Of a DNA stretch of 64,000 nt, positions 6,808-14,937 are shown piece by piece. The DNA is from an uncultured Streptomyces sp. (GTDB lineage Bacteria > Actinomycetota > Actinomycetes > Streptomycetales > Streptomycetaceae). The notes below the pieces were generated by a model that did no database searches, was not told the origin of the DNA, and saw only the letters and a list, made by a program, of their open reading frames with translations. The DNA is taken from positions 186,001 to 250,000 of the forward strand of contig NZ_CANLBS010000007.1 in the NCBI RefSeq assembly GCF_947488945.1, read 5' to 3'. The position numbers and the translations under genes are program-made. Numbering within the stretch: the first letter of the stretch is position 1; each line of letters opens with the position of its first letter.

Positions 6808-9800
6808 CTATCCCTGGACGGCCCGGTACGCCGTTCGGAGCTTGGCGACCGCCCCGGTCAGGTCACCGGTGAGCAGCAGGTGGTCGGCCTCGGCGAACGG
6901 CTTGGAGACGGCGGGGGTGAGCTTCCCGTCGGCCCGCTGCTGGACCAGTTGCCGCGCCCGGTCCACGATCGCCTTGCCCGCCGGGGTCTTCCCCAGGTGC
7001 GCCTTCTCCGCGACGGCCGCCGCGACCGCGAGGGCGGTCAGCGCCCCCTCGCCGCCGGCCGGCGGCTTCGTCAGCGTGGTGAGGCCCCAGCCGTAGGGGA
7101 ACTGCGGGTCGTACGAGGCGTCCCCGACGTTGATCGGGAGCTGCTCGGCCGACTTCGGCCAGGTCACCGGAGACTGCCCGGTGAAGGGGCGCCTGCCGTA
7201 GAGCACGTCGGCGACGCCGTCGCCCTCGGTGCCGGGCAGCCAGGACGCCACCAGGGCGTCGAGGGAGTCCAGCCGGTCGCCGACGAGCTGCGGGCGGCCG
7301 GACACGACGAGCACGGCGCACCGCATCGCGGCGCAGACCTTGTCCACGGCCGCCTTGTCGGCGGCGGACAGCTCCAGGTCGTGGCCGTTGCCGACGTCTC
7401 CGATGCCCTCGGCGTACGGGGTCTCGCCCACGACCACCACGCCGACGTCGTAGCCGTCGGTGGGTGCGGAGGCGTCCTTGGAGTAGGCGACGGACGCCGG
7501 GTCGGCCGCGGCCCCGCGCATCCCTTCCAGGATCGTGGTGCCGGTGGTGATCGCCCCGGAGGAGCCCTGCCAGCTGATGGTCCAGCCGCCGGCCTGGTTG
7601 CCGAGGTCGTCGGCGTTGGAACCGGCGACGTAGACCTTCTGCGACGCCTTGAGCGGGAGCACCGCCCCGTCGTTCTTCAGCAGTACCTGGGACTTGGCGG
7701 CGGCCTCACGGGCGACCGCGCGGTGTTCCGCCGACCCGACCTCGTCCAGGTGCGCGGGGTCGGCGTACGGCTTCTCGAACAGTCCGAGCCTGAACTTCTG
7801 GGTCAGGATGCGGGAGACGGCGTCGTCGATCCTGGCGCGGGTGATCCGGCCCGCGGCGACCTCGTCCTGGAGGGTGCGGGTGAAGTCCTGGTAGGCGGTC
7901 GGGACCATGATCATGTCGAGTCCGGCGTTGACCGAGGTCCGCACGTCGCTCGGGTAGTCGCCGGGGATCTGGTCGATGGCCTGCCAGTCGCTGATGACGA
8001 AGCCCTCGAAGCCCATCCGGTCCTTGAGGACGCCGTTGATCATCTCGGCGTTGGCGTGCATCTTCACCGGGCCCAGGCCGTCGCCGAGGACGTCGAGCGA
8101 GGAGTACGACGGCATGACCGTGCCGACGCCGCGCTTGACCGCCTCCTCGAACGGCGCGAGGTGCACCGCCTCCAGTTCCTGGCGGGTGACCTTGGTGACG
8201 CCCTGGTCGATGGTGTACGAGCCGGTGGTGGAGGAGCCGAACTCCGTGCCGCCGTCGCCGACGTAGTGCTTGGCGCTGGCGAGCACCTTGTCGGTGCGGT
8301 CCAGGTCCTTGCCGGAGGGGTCGCCCTGCATGCCGGTGATGACCGTCTCCATGGCTTCCACCAGGGCCGGGTCCTCGCCGTACGCCTCGTAGGAGCGGCC
8401 CCAGCGCTCGTCGCGGGTCACACAGACGCAGGGGGCGAAGTCCCAGGGGATGCCGGTCGCCCGGACCTCGCTCGCGGTGACCGCGCCGGTCTTCTGCGCG
8501 AGTTTCGGGTCACGGCCGGCGCCGATGCCGATGTTGTGCGGCATGATCGTCGAGCCGATGACGTTGTTGTGGCCGTGCACCGCGTCCACGCCGTAGATCA
8601 GCGGGATCTGGAACCGGGTGGCCTGCGCGCGCAGTTGGTAGGAGTCCACCATCTTCGCCCACGCCGCCGGGGTGTTGGGGGTGGGGACGGAGCCGCCGCC
8701 GGAGAGCAGCGAGCCGAGGTCGTAGGAGGCGATGTCGCCGGGGGTGCGCAGGGCGTTGCGCTCGGCCTGGGTCATCTGGCCGGCCTTCTCGGCGGGCGAC
8801 ATCCGCGCCAGCAGGTCGGCGACGCGCCGGGCGACCGGCAGTTTCGCGTTCTGGTAGGGCAGTCCGTGGGCGTCGATGACCACCTGCGGGTTCTCCGCGG
8901 GGGCCTTGGCGCCGGTGACGGTCAGCGCGAGCGGGATCGTCTTGGCCTCGGACGGCCGGGGCGCCTTCCTGGTGCGCACCGTCACGGTGTGCGAGGCGCC
9001 GGCGGGGGTGCCGGCCGGGAAGGTGTACGTCCCGGTGACCGGGGTGTAGTCGGCCCCGGGGGCCGCGGTCCCGCCCCCGGTGGTGTACGCGACGGTGACG
9101 GGTTCCCCGAGGGGGGTGGAGCCGGTGGTGGCGAGCGAGAGCTTCACCGTGGCGGTGGAGCCGTCCTTCACCGGGTGGACCGCGGCGTCGGTCACGACGC
9201 TCGCGGTGAGCGCCGGGTCCGCCTTGCCGTACAGCTCGACGGCGTCCATGGCGAAGGAGCCGGGCGCGCCGGGCGGGAGGGTCAGCGCGTAGCCCCACAT
9301 CTTGTCGAGGCCGAGGATCTGGTCGATGCCGCCGACGGGCTGGTAGTCGGCGCGGTAGACGAAGTCGGCGAACGGGATCTCGACCAGGTGCCAGCCCTCC
9401 CAGTCGTCGGTGAACGAGGTGGTCCACAGCTCGGACGCGCCGCCGTTGGCACCGCCGTCCTTGATCTCGAAGGCGATCCGCCGGCCCGAACCGGGCGGCA
9501 GCGGCGCGGTGTTCTGGCCGTACCACCAGAAGCGGATGCCGCGGTGGGCCGTCCAGTCGTGGGGCGGCTGGTCGACCGCGAACTCGTGGCTCAGACCGCC
9601 CCAGGAACTGATGTCGTAGGTGCCCTGGAGGACCTTGTCGCCCTCGGGCGCGTCCTCGCGGGCGGCGAGGGTGAGCTGCGGGTGGTCGTCGCCGTCGCCG
9701 CCCCAGGTGAACAGCGAGTCGGCGGGCGGGCTGCCGAAGGGCACCTCGCCCTCGAACCGGTCGACGAGCACGGGGGCGGGGTCGTCGGCGGAGGCCGGGG

Positions 9801-9885
9801 CGACGGCCGAGAGCAGTCCGGCGAGGACCGCCGCGGCGGCGAGGGCGGCCCGTGCGGCCCCTCTTCGATGGCGCGTGCGTGGCAT
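6808..9885 (-). CDS. secreted glycoside hydrolase family 3 beta-glucanase, multidomain
   Basis: A 1025-residue exported GH3 enzyme. A signal peptide (RRGAARAALAAAAVLAGLL, cleavage near APASA) is followed by a carbohydrate-binding-like beta domain (about 40-225), a Calx-beta-type domain (TTGGGTAAPGADYTPVTGTY, about 235-325), the GH3 N-terminal TIM barrel (about 350-690) with the nucleophile Asp in GFVISDWQAID, and the GH3 C-terminal domain (about 715-920) with GWTISWQG. The last 85 residues form an extra helical module. The architecture matches exo-beta-1,3/1,4-glucanases releasing glucose from cellulose or laminarin-type substrates. AGGGAGAG precedes the ATG at 9885. Two CebR-like palindromes lie 175-200 bp upstream, suggesting induction by beta-glucan oligosaccharides. 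Confidence 0.93.
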   Translation of the reverse strand: MPRTRHRRGAARAALAAAAVLAGLLSAVAPASADDPAPVLVDRFEGEVPFGSPPADSLFTWGGDGDDHPQLTLAAREDAPEGDKVLQGTYDISSWGGLSHEFAVDQPPHDWTAHRGIRFWWYGQNTAPLPPGSGRRIAFEIKDGGANGGASELWTTSFTDDWEGWHLVEIPFADFVYRADYQPVGGIDQILGLDKMWGYALTLPPGAPGSFAMDAVELYGKADPALTASVVTDAAVHPVKDGSTATVKLSLATTGSTPLGEPVTVAYTTGGGTAAPGADYTPVTGTYTFPAGTPAGASHTVTVRTRKAPRPSEAKTIPLALTVTGAKAPAENPQVVIDAHGLPYQNAKLPVARRVADLLARMSPAEKAGQMTQAERNALRTPGDIASYDLGSLLSGGGSVPTPNTPAAWAKMVDSYQLRAQATRFQIPLIYGVDAVHGHNNVIGSTIMPHNIGIGAGRDPKLAQKTGAVTASEVRATGIPWDFAPCVCVTRDERWGRSYEAYGEDPALVEAMETVITGMQGDPSGKDLDRTDKVLASAKHYVGDGGTEFGSSTTGSYTIDQGVTKVTRQELEAVHLAPFEEAVKRGVGTVMPSYSSLDVLGDGLGPVKMHANAEMINGVLKDRMGFEGFVISDWQAIDQIPGDYPSDVRTSVNAGLDMIMVPTAYQDFTRTLQDEVAAGRITRARIDDAVSRILTQKFRLGLFEKPYADPAHLDEVGSAEHRAVAREAAAKSQVLLKNDGAVLPLKASQKVYVAGSNADDLGNQAGGWTISWQGSSGAITTGTTILEGMRGAAADPASVAYSKDASAPTDGYDVGVVVVGETPYAEGIGDVGNGHDLELSAADKAAVDKVCAAMRCAVLVVSGRPQLVGDRLDSLDALVASWLPGTEGDGVADVLYGRRPFTGQSPVTWPKSAEQLPINVGDASYDPQFPYGWGLTTLTKPPAGGEGALTALAVAAAVAEKAHLGKTPAGKAIVDRARQLVQQRADGKLTPAVSKPFAEADHLLLTGDLTGAVAKLRTAYRAVQG

Positions 9886-10057
9886 TGCGGCTCTCCCTGC
9901 GGGGTGTGGGAACCGGGGGCGGGGCGGTGGACGCGGAGGATCGGGCGGGGCGGTGCGCGGAGGGACCGGGGCCCGCCGCGCGTGGAGTCAACCGCGCGTG
10001 GACAACGTCGTCAATACTTCACACCGACATTGGTCCGTACCTCCGAGGTGCCGGAAT

Positions 10058-10069
10058 GAGAGCGCTCTC
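10058..10069. promoter_or_regulatory. LacI/CebR-type operator candidate 1
   Basis: GAGAGCGCTCTC is a perfect 12-bp palindrome with the GAGCGCTC core of Streptomyces CebR boxes (TGGGAGCGCTCCCA). It lies about 175 bp upstream of the GH3 start. Confidence 0.6.
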
Positions 10070-10078
10070 GACATCGCG

Positions 10079-10092
10079 CCGAGCGCTCCCGG
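10079..10092. promoter_or_regulatory. LacI/CebR-type operator candidate 2
   Basis: CCGAGCGCTCCCGG contains the same GAGCGCTC core and a right half nearly identical to the CebR box. Its centre is exactly 21 bp from that of the first site, two helical turns. Confidence 0.55.
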
Positions 10093-10145
10093 CTTCAACT
10101 CCTGTACGCAACTCGTCCCGCGGGCCGCCTCGTTCGGTCGGCTCC

Positions 10146-10175
10146 CGCACGGCGGTGGGCCGCACGGCGGTGGGC
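10146..10175. repeat. 15-bp perfect tandem repeat
   Basis: CGCACGGCGGTGGGC occurs twice in direct succession in the 371-bp intergenic region between the GH3 gene and cimA. Apart from this and the operator-like palindromes at 10058-10092, I see nothing in 9886-10256. Confidence 0.8.
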
Positions 10176-10256
10176 CCGGACGCGCGGGAGCCGCCGGACG
10201 ACAGGTCGTCCGACGGCTCGGGGCGGGGTGCGCACGGGCTTCCCCGGCGCGGCGGC

Positions 10257-11864
10257 TCACTGGGCCGGCTGGACCCCCGCGCGCAGCAGCCCGAAGGTGT
10301 ACGCGTCCTCCAGCGCCTGCCAGGAGGCGGCGATCACGTTCTCCGCGACGCCGACCGTGGACCAGTCGCCGTCGCCGTCGGCGGTGGTGATGAGTACCCG
10401 GGTGGTGGAGTCGGTGCCGGTGCGGCCTTCGAGGATGCGGACCTTGTAGTCGACCAGTTCCAGCTTGGCGAGCTGCGGGTAGATCTGCTCCAGGGCCACC
10501 CGCAGCGCCCGGTCCAGGGCGTTGACCGGGCCGTTGCCCTCGGCGGTGGCGACCTTGCGCTCGCCCTTCGCCCAGAGCTTCACGGTGGCCTCGTTGGCGT
10601 GGCTGCCGTCGGGGCGGTCCTCGACGATGGCGCGCCACGACTCCACCTGGAAGTAGCTGCGGGGGCCGCCCTCGACCTCGGCGCGCAGCAGCAGTTCGAA
10701 GGAGGCGTCGGCGGCCTCGTAGGTGTAGCCCTTGAGTTCGCGCTCCTTGACGCGGGCGACGACCCGGCCGACGAGTTCGCGGTCGTCGCCGAGGTCGACG
10801 CCGAGTTCCTTGCCCTTGAGCTCGATGGAGGCGCGGCCCGCCATGTCGGAGACCAGCATCCGCATGGTGTTGCCGACGCGTTCGGGGTCGATGTGCTGGT
10901 AGAGGTCGGGGTCGACCTTGATCGCGGAGGCGTGCAGCCCGGCCTTGTGGGCGAATGCGGACACGCCCACGTACGGCTGGTGGGTGGAGGGCGTGAGGTT
11001 GACGACCTCGGCGATCGCGTGGGAGATCCGGGTCATCTCGGCGAGGGCGCCGTCGGGCAGTACCCGCTTGCCGTACTTCAGTTCCAGGGCGGCGACGACC
11101 GGGAAGAGGTTGGCGTTGCCGACCCGCTCGCCGTAGCCGTTGGCGGTGCACTGCACGTGGGTGGCGCCGGCGTCGACGGCGGCGAGGGTGTTGGCGACCG
11201 CGCAGCCGGTGTCGTCCTGGGCGTGGATGCCGAGCCGGGCGCCGGTGTCGGCGAGGACGGTGTGGACGACGGCCTGCACCTGGGCGGGCAGCATCCCGCC
11301 GTTGGTGTCGCAGAGGATGACGACCTCGGCGCCCGCCTCGTGGGCGGCCCGGACGACGGCCTTGGCGTATGCGGCGTTGGCGCGGTAGCCGTCGAAGAAG
11401 TGCTCGCAGTCCACGAAGACCCGGCGGCCCTGGGCGCGGAGGTGGGAGACGGTGTCGCGGACCATCTCCAGGTTCTCCTCCAGCGTGGTGCGCAGGGCGA
11501 GTTCCACGTGGCGGTCGTGGGACTTGGCGACCAGCGTGATCACGGGCGCGCCGGAGTCGAGGAGGGCCTGCACCTGGGGGTCGTCGGCGGCCTTGCCGCC
11601 GGCCTTGCGGGTGGCGCCGAAGGCCACCAGCTGGGCGTTGCGGAAGGTGATCTCCTGCTGGGCGCGGGAGAAGAACTCGGTGTCGCGGGGGTTGGCTCCG
11701 GGCCACCCGCCCTCGATGTAGCCCACGCCGAAGTCGTCCAGGTGCCGGGCGATGGTGAGCTTGTCGGCGACCGTCAGGTTGATGCCTTCACGCTGTGCAC
11801 CGTCGCGCAGCGTGGTGTCGAAGACATGGAAACCGTCGTCGGTGGGCTCGGCCTTGGTGGTCAT
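10257..11864 (-). CDS. cimA: citramalate synthase
   Basis: A 535-residue member of the LeuA/CimA family, which condenses pyruvate with acetyl-CoA to (R)-citramalate, the first step of the threonine-independent isoleucine route. The N-terminal HMGL-like barrel starts with FDTTLRDGAQREGINLTV (active-site Arg and Asp), and metal-binding His residues are in STHQPYVGVSAFAHKAGLHASA. The C-terminal regulatory LeuA dimer domain (about 410-530) includes TTRVLITT. RDGAQREGINLT is typical of CimA and not of 2-isopropylmalate synthase (RDGEQ). CAGGAGTC precedes the ATG at 11864. The leader carries a terminator-like attenuator (11968-11993) and a short frame with two Ile codons, suggesting isoleucine control. 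LeuCD would carry the product on; LeuB is encoded at 20548. Confidence 0.93.
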   Translation of the reverse strand: MTTKAEPTDDGFHVFDTTLRDGAQREGINLTVADKLTIARHLDDFGVGYIEGGWPGANPRDTEFFSRAQQEITFRNAQLVAFGATRKAGGKAADDPQVQALLDSGAPVITLVAKSHDRHVELALRTTLEENLEMVRDTVSHLRAQGRRVFVDCEHFFDGYRANAAYAKAVVRAAHEAGAEVVILCDTNGGMLPAQVQAVVHTVLADTGARLGIHAQDDTGCAVANTLAAVDAGATHVQCTANGYGERVGNANLFPVVAALELKYGKRVLPDGALAEMTRISHAIAEVVNLTPSTHQPYVGVSAFAHKAGLHASAIKVDPDLYQHIDPERVGNTMRMLVSDMAGRASIELKGKELGVDLGDDRELVGRVVARVKERELKGYTYEAADASFELLLRAEVEGGPRSYFQVESWRAIVEDRPDGSHANEATVKLWAKGERKVATAEGNGPVNALDRALRVALEQIYPQLAKLELVDYKVRILEGRTGTDSTTRVLITTADGDGDWSTVGVAENVIAASWQALEDAYTFGLLRAGVQPAQ

Positions 11865-11967
11865 GCTGGTCTGACTCCTGTCGGATGAGTGGATCCGGAC
11901 GATCGGGCTCCACTTGCCCCCATCGTCCCGCACGCGTCGCGCCGGCCGAGGTGAGGGCCGGAAAACG

Positions 11968-11993
11968 AAAAAACCCCTCGCGGGTGCGAGAGG
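11968..11993 (-). terminator. attenuator in cimA leader
   Basis: On the minus strand CCTCTCGC-ACCC-GCGAGGGG, one G-U wobble in an 8-bp stem, is followed by TTTTTT: a textbook intrinsic terminator, unusual in this GC-rich genome. It lies 104 bp upstream of the cimA start, hence a transcription attenuator. The AAAAAACCCCTCG core (plus strand) recurs exactly at the ilvB attenuator. Confidence 0.8.
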
Positions 11994-12045
11994 TCTGCGC
12001 GCGGGTCTGGGGCACGGTGGGCGTCGTACGTGGTGGTACGGACGC

Positions 12046-12081
12046 TCACTGCGGACCGGCGCGCCTGCTGCCAATAATCAT
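12046..12081 (-). CDS. putative cimA leader peptide (MIIGSRRAGPQ)
   Basis: An 11-codon frame, ATG ATT ATT GGC AGC AGG CGC GCC GGT CCG CAG TGA, ends 53 bp before the attenuator hairpin. Two consecutive ATT isoleucine codons are striking because ATT is rare in such a genome, and the downstream gene makes an isoleucine precursor. No Shine-Dalgarno is visible, so translation may be leaderless, or the frame may be chance. An alternative frame from GTG at 12050-12048 through the hairpin has no branched-chain residues. Confidence 0.45.
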   Translation of the reverse strand: MIIGSRRAGPQ

Positions 12082-12139
12082 GACGAACGAGGACACGGAC
12101 GCAGTCTGGCACAGCACCGCGCCCGTGACTCCCCCCGTC

Positions 12140-13474
12140 TCAGGATGCGGTCGGCACGCCCGCCCCCTCGGCCGGGCGCGCCCCGCCGGGCGCCGGGACG
12201 GCGGTGCCGGTGCGGGCCAGGTCGATGTCGCGGGTCTCGCGCATGGTCAGGTAGACGACCAGGGACACGGCGGCGCAGCCGGCCACGTACCAGAAGTAGC
12301 CCGCCTCCAGGCCCGCGTTCTTGAACCAGAGCGCCACGTACTCGGCGGTGCCGCCGAAGAGCGCGTTGGCGACGGCGTACGGGAGGGCGACGCCGAGGGC
12401 GCGGATGCCGGTGGGGAAGAGCTCGGCCTTCACGCACGCGTTGATGGAGGTGTAGCCGGTGACCACGACGAGAGCCAGCAGCGAGAGGCCGAGGGCCGGC
12501 CAGAAGGTGCCCGCGTGCTTCAGCATCGTCATGATCGGCACGGTCAGGAAGGTGGACCCGACGGCGAACCCGATCAGCAGCGGCCGGCGGCCGACCCGGT
12601 CGGAGAGCATCCCGGCGAGCGGCTGGAGGCACATGAAGACGAACAGGGCGCAGAAGCTGACCAGGGACGCGGTGGACTTCTCCATCCCGGCGCTCCTGGC
12701 GAGGAACTTCGTCAGGTACGTGGTGTACGTGTAGTAGGCCACGGTGCCGCCCATGGTGAGGGCGACCACCAGGAACGCCTCCCGGCGGTGCGCCCAGAGC
12801 GCCTTGAGAGTGCCCCGGTCCTCGTCCTCGGCCGCGCCGGACTCGGCGTACACCTCGGTCTCCAGCATGGTGCGGCGCAGGTAGAACACGACCGCCGCGC
12901 CGAGCGCGCCGATCACGAACGGGATGCGCCAGCCCCAGTCGTGCAGCGCCTGTTCGGACATGGTCCGCTGGAGGACGATCAGGAGACCGAGGCCGACGAG
13001 TTGGCCGGCGGTCATGGAGACGTACTGGAAGCTGGAGGCGAAGCCGCGGCGGTCCGGCGCGGACGCCTCGGTGAGGTAGGTGGCGCTGGCGGCGTACTCG
13101 CCGCCGACCGACAGGCCCTGCAGCAGCCGGGCCACCATCAGCACGGCGACGCCGCCGTACCCCGCCACGGCGTAGGTCGGCGCGACGGCGATGAGGACCG
13201 CGGAGGCGGACATCAGGGTGACGGTCAGGGTCAGCGCGGCCTTGCGGCCCCGGCGGTCACCGATCCGCCCCAGCAGCCAGCCGCCGACCGGCCGCATGAA
13301 GAAACCCACGGCGAAGATGCCCATGGTGTTCATGAGGTTGGCGGTCTCGTTGCCCTCGGGGAAGAACGAGTCCGCGAAGTACACCGCGAAGGTGGCGTAC
13401 ACGAACCAGTCGAACCACTCGACCATGTTCCCGGCCGAGCCGACCCAGATCTTCTTCCACTGCTCTCGTCCCAT
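12140..13474 (-). CDS. MHS-family (MFS) metabolite:proton symporter
   Basis: A 444-residue 12-helix major facilitator of the metabolite:H+ symporter family (KgtP, ProP, ShiA relatives), probably importing a dicarboxylate or similar organic acid. Family signatures are GNMVEWFDWFVYATFAVYF at the first helix, GRIGDRRGRK in loop 2-3, and RLLQGLSVGGEYAASATYL around helix 4. The ATG at 13474 (MGREQWKKIWVGSAGN) is chosen over a longer frame because the added residues are Arg-rich and untypical. The C-terminal 25 residues are Pro/Gly-rich and not conserved. A TetR-type regulator is encoded 125 bp upstream on the same strand, likely its regulator. The substrate cannot be assigned. Confidence 0.9.
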   Translation of the reverse strand: MGREQWKKIWVGSAGNMVEWFDWFVYATFAVYFADSFFPEGNETANLMNTMGIFAVGFFMRPVGGWLLGRIGDRRGRKAALTLTVTLMSASAVLIAVAPTYAVAGYGGVAVLMVARLLQGLSVGGEYAASATYLTEASAPDRRGFASSFQYVSMTAGQLVGLGLLIVLQRTMSEQALHDWGWRIPFVIGALGAAVVFYLRRTMLETEVYAESGAAEDEDRGTLKALWAHRREAFLVVALTMGGTVAYYTYTTYLTKFLARSAGMEKSTASLVSFCALFVFMCLQPLAGMLSDRVGRRPLLIGFAVGSTFLTVPIMTMLKHAGTFWPALGLSLLALVVVTGYTSINACVKAELFPTGIRALGVALPYAVANALFGGTAEYVALWFKNAGLEAGYFWYVAGCAAVSLVVYLTMRETRDIDLARTGTAVPAPGGARPAEGAGVPTAS

Positions 13475-13599
13475 GGTCCGCCACCGTGCCGCACGGACAC
13501 GGAGAGCGACAAGGGTGGGGCGCACAACGATCGGGCCTACTTGCGTGCGTTGCGTTCACGACCTCCCCGGACGTCGGCGGGTCGCTCGCCGGCGGCCGG

Positions 13600-14229
13600 T
13601 CAGCCGCGCGGAACGGATCCTTCCGGCGCTGCGGCCAGGGTCTCTTCGAGGAACTCGCGCACCAGGGCGAGCGCCCGGTCCCGTCCGGCGCCGGGGATGC
13701 CGGCGGCGACCTGCACGCTGAAGCCGTCGAGCAGGGCCCGCAGCCGGGTCGCGTACGCCTCCACGGCCACGGGCCGCAGTTCCCCGTGCGCGGCGCCCTC
13801 CGTCAGCAGCGCCACCAGATCACGGTGCCAGGCGGCCTCGACGGCGGCCTGCCGGGCGCGGGCATCGACGCCGGCGTCGCGGGAGCGGTTGTAGACCTCC
13901 AGCCAGAGCGTCCAGTGCGGGTCGCCGTGGCCGTCGGGGAGGTACAGGCCGAGGAAGGCGTCGAGCCGCTCGCGCACCGTGCCGGGTCCGGAGAGCAGGG
14001 CCGAGCGGCGCTCGCCGAGCCGCCCCTCGCTCCACTCCAGGGTCTGCAGCAGCAGTTCGTCCTTGGTGCGGAAGTAGTAGAGGAGGTGGCCGCTGCTCAT
14101 GCCGACCTCGCGGCCGAGTCCGGCCATGGTCAGGCCGTCGAGCCCGTGGTCGGCGATCGTCGCCATGGCGGCGGCGAGTACGTCCTCGCGGGGCGGGGCG
14201 GCGTTGCGGCGCCGGGATGCCGGGGTCAT
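13600..14229 (-). CDS. TetR-family regulator (BetI-like)
   Basis: A 209-residue TetR protein. The HTH is at about residues 14-62 (VLAAAMATIADHGLDGLTM, then VGMSSGHLLYYFRTKDELLL), where the SSGHLLYYF recognition helix resembles the BetI/YcdC-type subgroup. The ligand domain follows, with WLEVYNRSRD. GGAGAAGGA lies upstream of the ATG at 14229. It is encoded just ahead of the MHS transporter on the same strand and is the obvious candidate to control it; the ligand is unknown. Confidence 0.88.
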   Translation of the reverse strand: MTPASRRRNAAPPREDVLAAAMATIADHGLDGLTMAGLGREVGMSSGHLLYYFRTKDELLLQTLEWSEGRLGERRSALLSGPGTVRERLDAFLGLYLPDGHGDPHWTLWLEVYNRSRDAGVDARARQAAVEAAWHRDLVALLTEGAAHGELRPVAVEAYATRLRALLDGFSVQVAAGIPGAGRDRALALVREFLEETLAAAPEGSVPRG

Positions 14230-14409
14230 GCGTCGGGTCCTTCTCCGTCGTCCGCCCGCCGGTGCGACCGGGGCGCTCGTCGTCGTGCGGGGCCGTGGCG
14301 GGCCGTCCACGGTCCGGGGCCGCCGCGCGACGGCGGACCACCGGCCCGGCCCCCGCTCCACGGGCCGCCGGGCCATTCTCCGCGACGGTACGGGGCCGGG
14401 CACGACAGG

Positions 14410-14429
14410 GCCCCCGCCGGAGCGGGGGC
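14410..14429. terminator. hairpin downstream of csbD-like gene
   Basis: GCCCCCGC-CGGA-GCGGGGGC, perfect 8-bp stem with tetraloop, 15 bases past the stop codon of the CsbD-family gene. There is no T-tract, as usual for Streptomyces. Confidence 0.75.
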
Positions 14430-14444
14430 CGGTGCCTGCTGCGG

Positions 14445-14645
14445 CTACTCGTCGTCGGTGATCAGCGGGTCCTTGGGCCCGGACTTGCCGGGCATCTGCG
14501 TGCGGGCGTCGTCCATGGCGTCCTTGGCCTTGCCCTTCGCCTGCTCGGCCTTGCCCTCGGCCACCTTGCTCCGGTCGCCCATCATCTTGCCCATGGCTTC
14601 CTTGGCCTTGCCCTTGACCTTGTCCTTGCCACTTCCGTCCGTCAC
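14445..14645 (-). CDS. CsbD-family stress protein
   Basis: A 66-residue, highly charged protein of the CsbD family: GSGKDKVKGKAKEAMGKMMG followed by a KAEQAKGKAKDAMDDA repeat, giving two amphipathic Lys/Ala helices. Members are small cytoplasmic proteins induced by general stress (sigma-B regulon in Bacillus); their molecular role is unknown. The GTG at 14645 is chosen because GAGGAG lies eight bases upstream. A hairpin follows the gene. The 292 bp upstream (14646-14937) hold no gene that I recognise. Confidence 0.88.
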   Translation of the reverse strand: MTDGSGKDKVKGKAKEAMGKMMGDRSKVAEGKAEQAKGKAKDAMDDARTQMPGKSGPKDPLITDDE

Positions 14646-14937
14646 GGCGACTCCTCGGGTTCCTCGGCCGGCCGCGTCCACGACCGACTCGTACCAGGCC
14701 CCCTGCCCTCTCCACGCTAGGACACGCACCGCGGGGGCGCGCGGTGGGCGGACGGGCGGTGCGGGGCCCTGGGGCGGGCGGCGCGGGTCGGAACGTGGGG
14801 GCGACTCGCGCTTCCGCCGGGAAGGCGGCAGGGGACCCCCGGTGGTGTCGGCCGTCCACTCGACGCGCGAACACCGCGCGTCCACGGCCGCCGCCTTCAC
14901 CGCGTCCATGAGGCCGTCGGCCGTACCCTTGCCGCGC

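Noticed and set aside
5761..10059. Open plus-strand frame of 1432 codons opposite the GH3 and membrane protein genes
   Set aside because: It is an antisense shadow: composition is Gly/Val/Arg/Asp-rich without domains, and the minus strand carries clear GH3 motifs and a signal peptide.
12140..14229. Possibility that TetR, MHS transporter and cimA form one operon
   Set aside because: cimA has its own leader with attenuator, and 275 bp separate it from the transporter start of coding; no evidence for a joint transcript.
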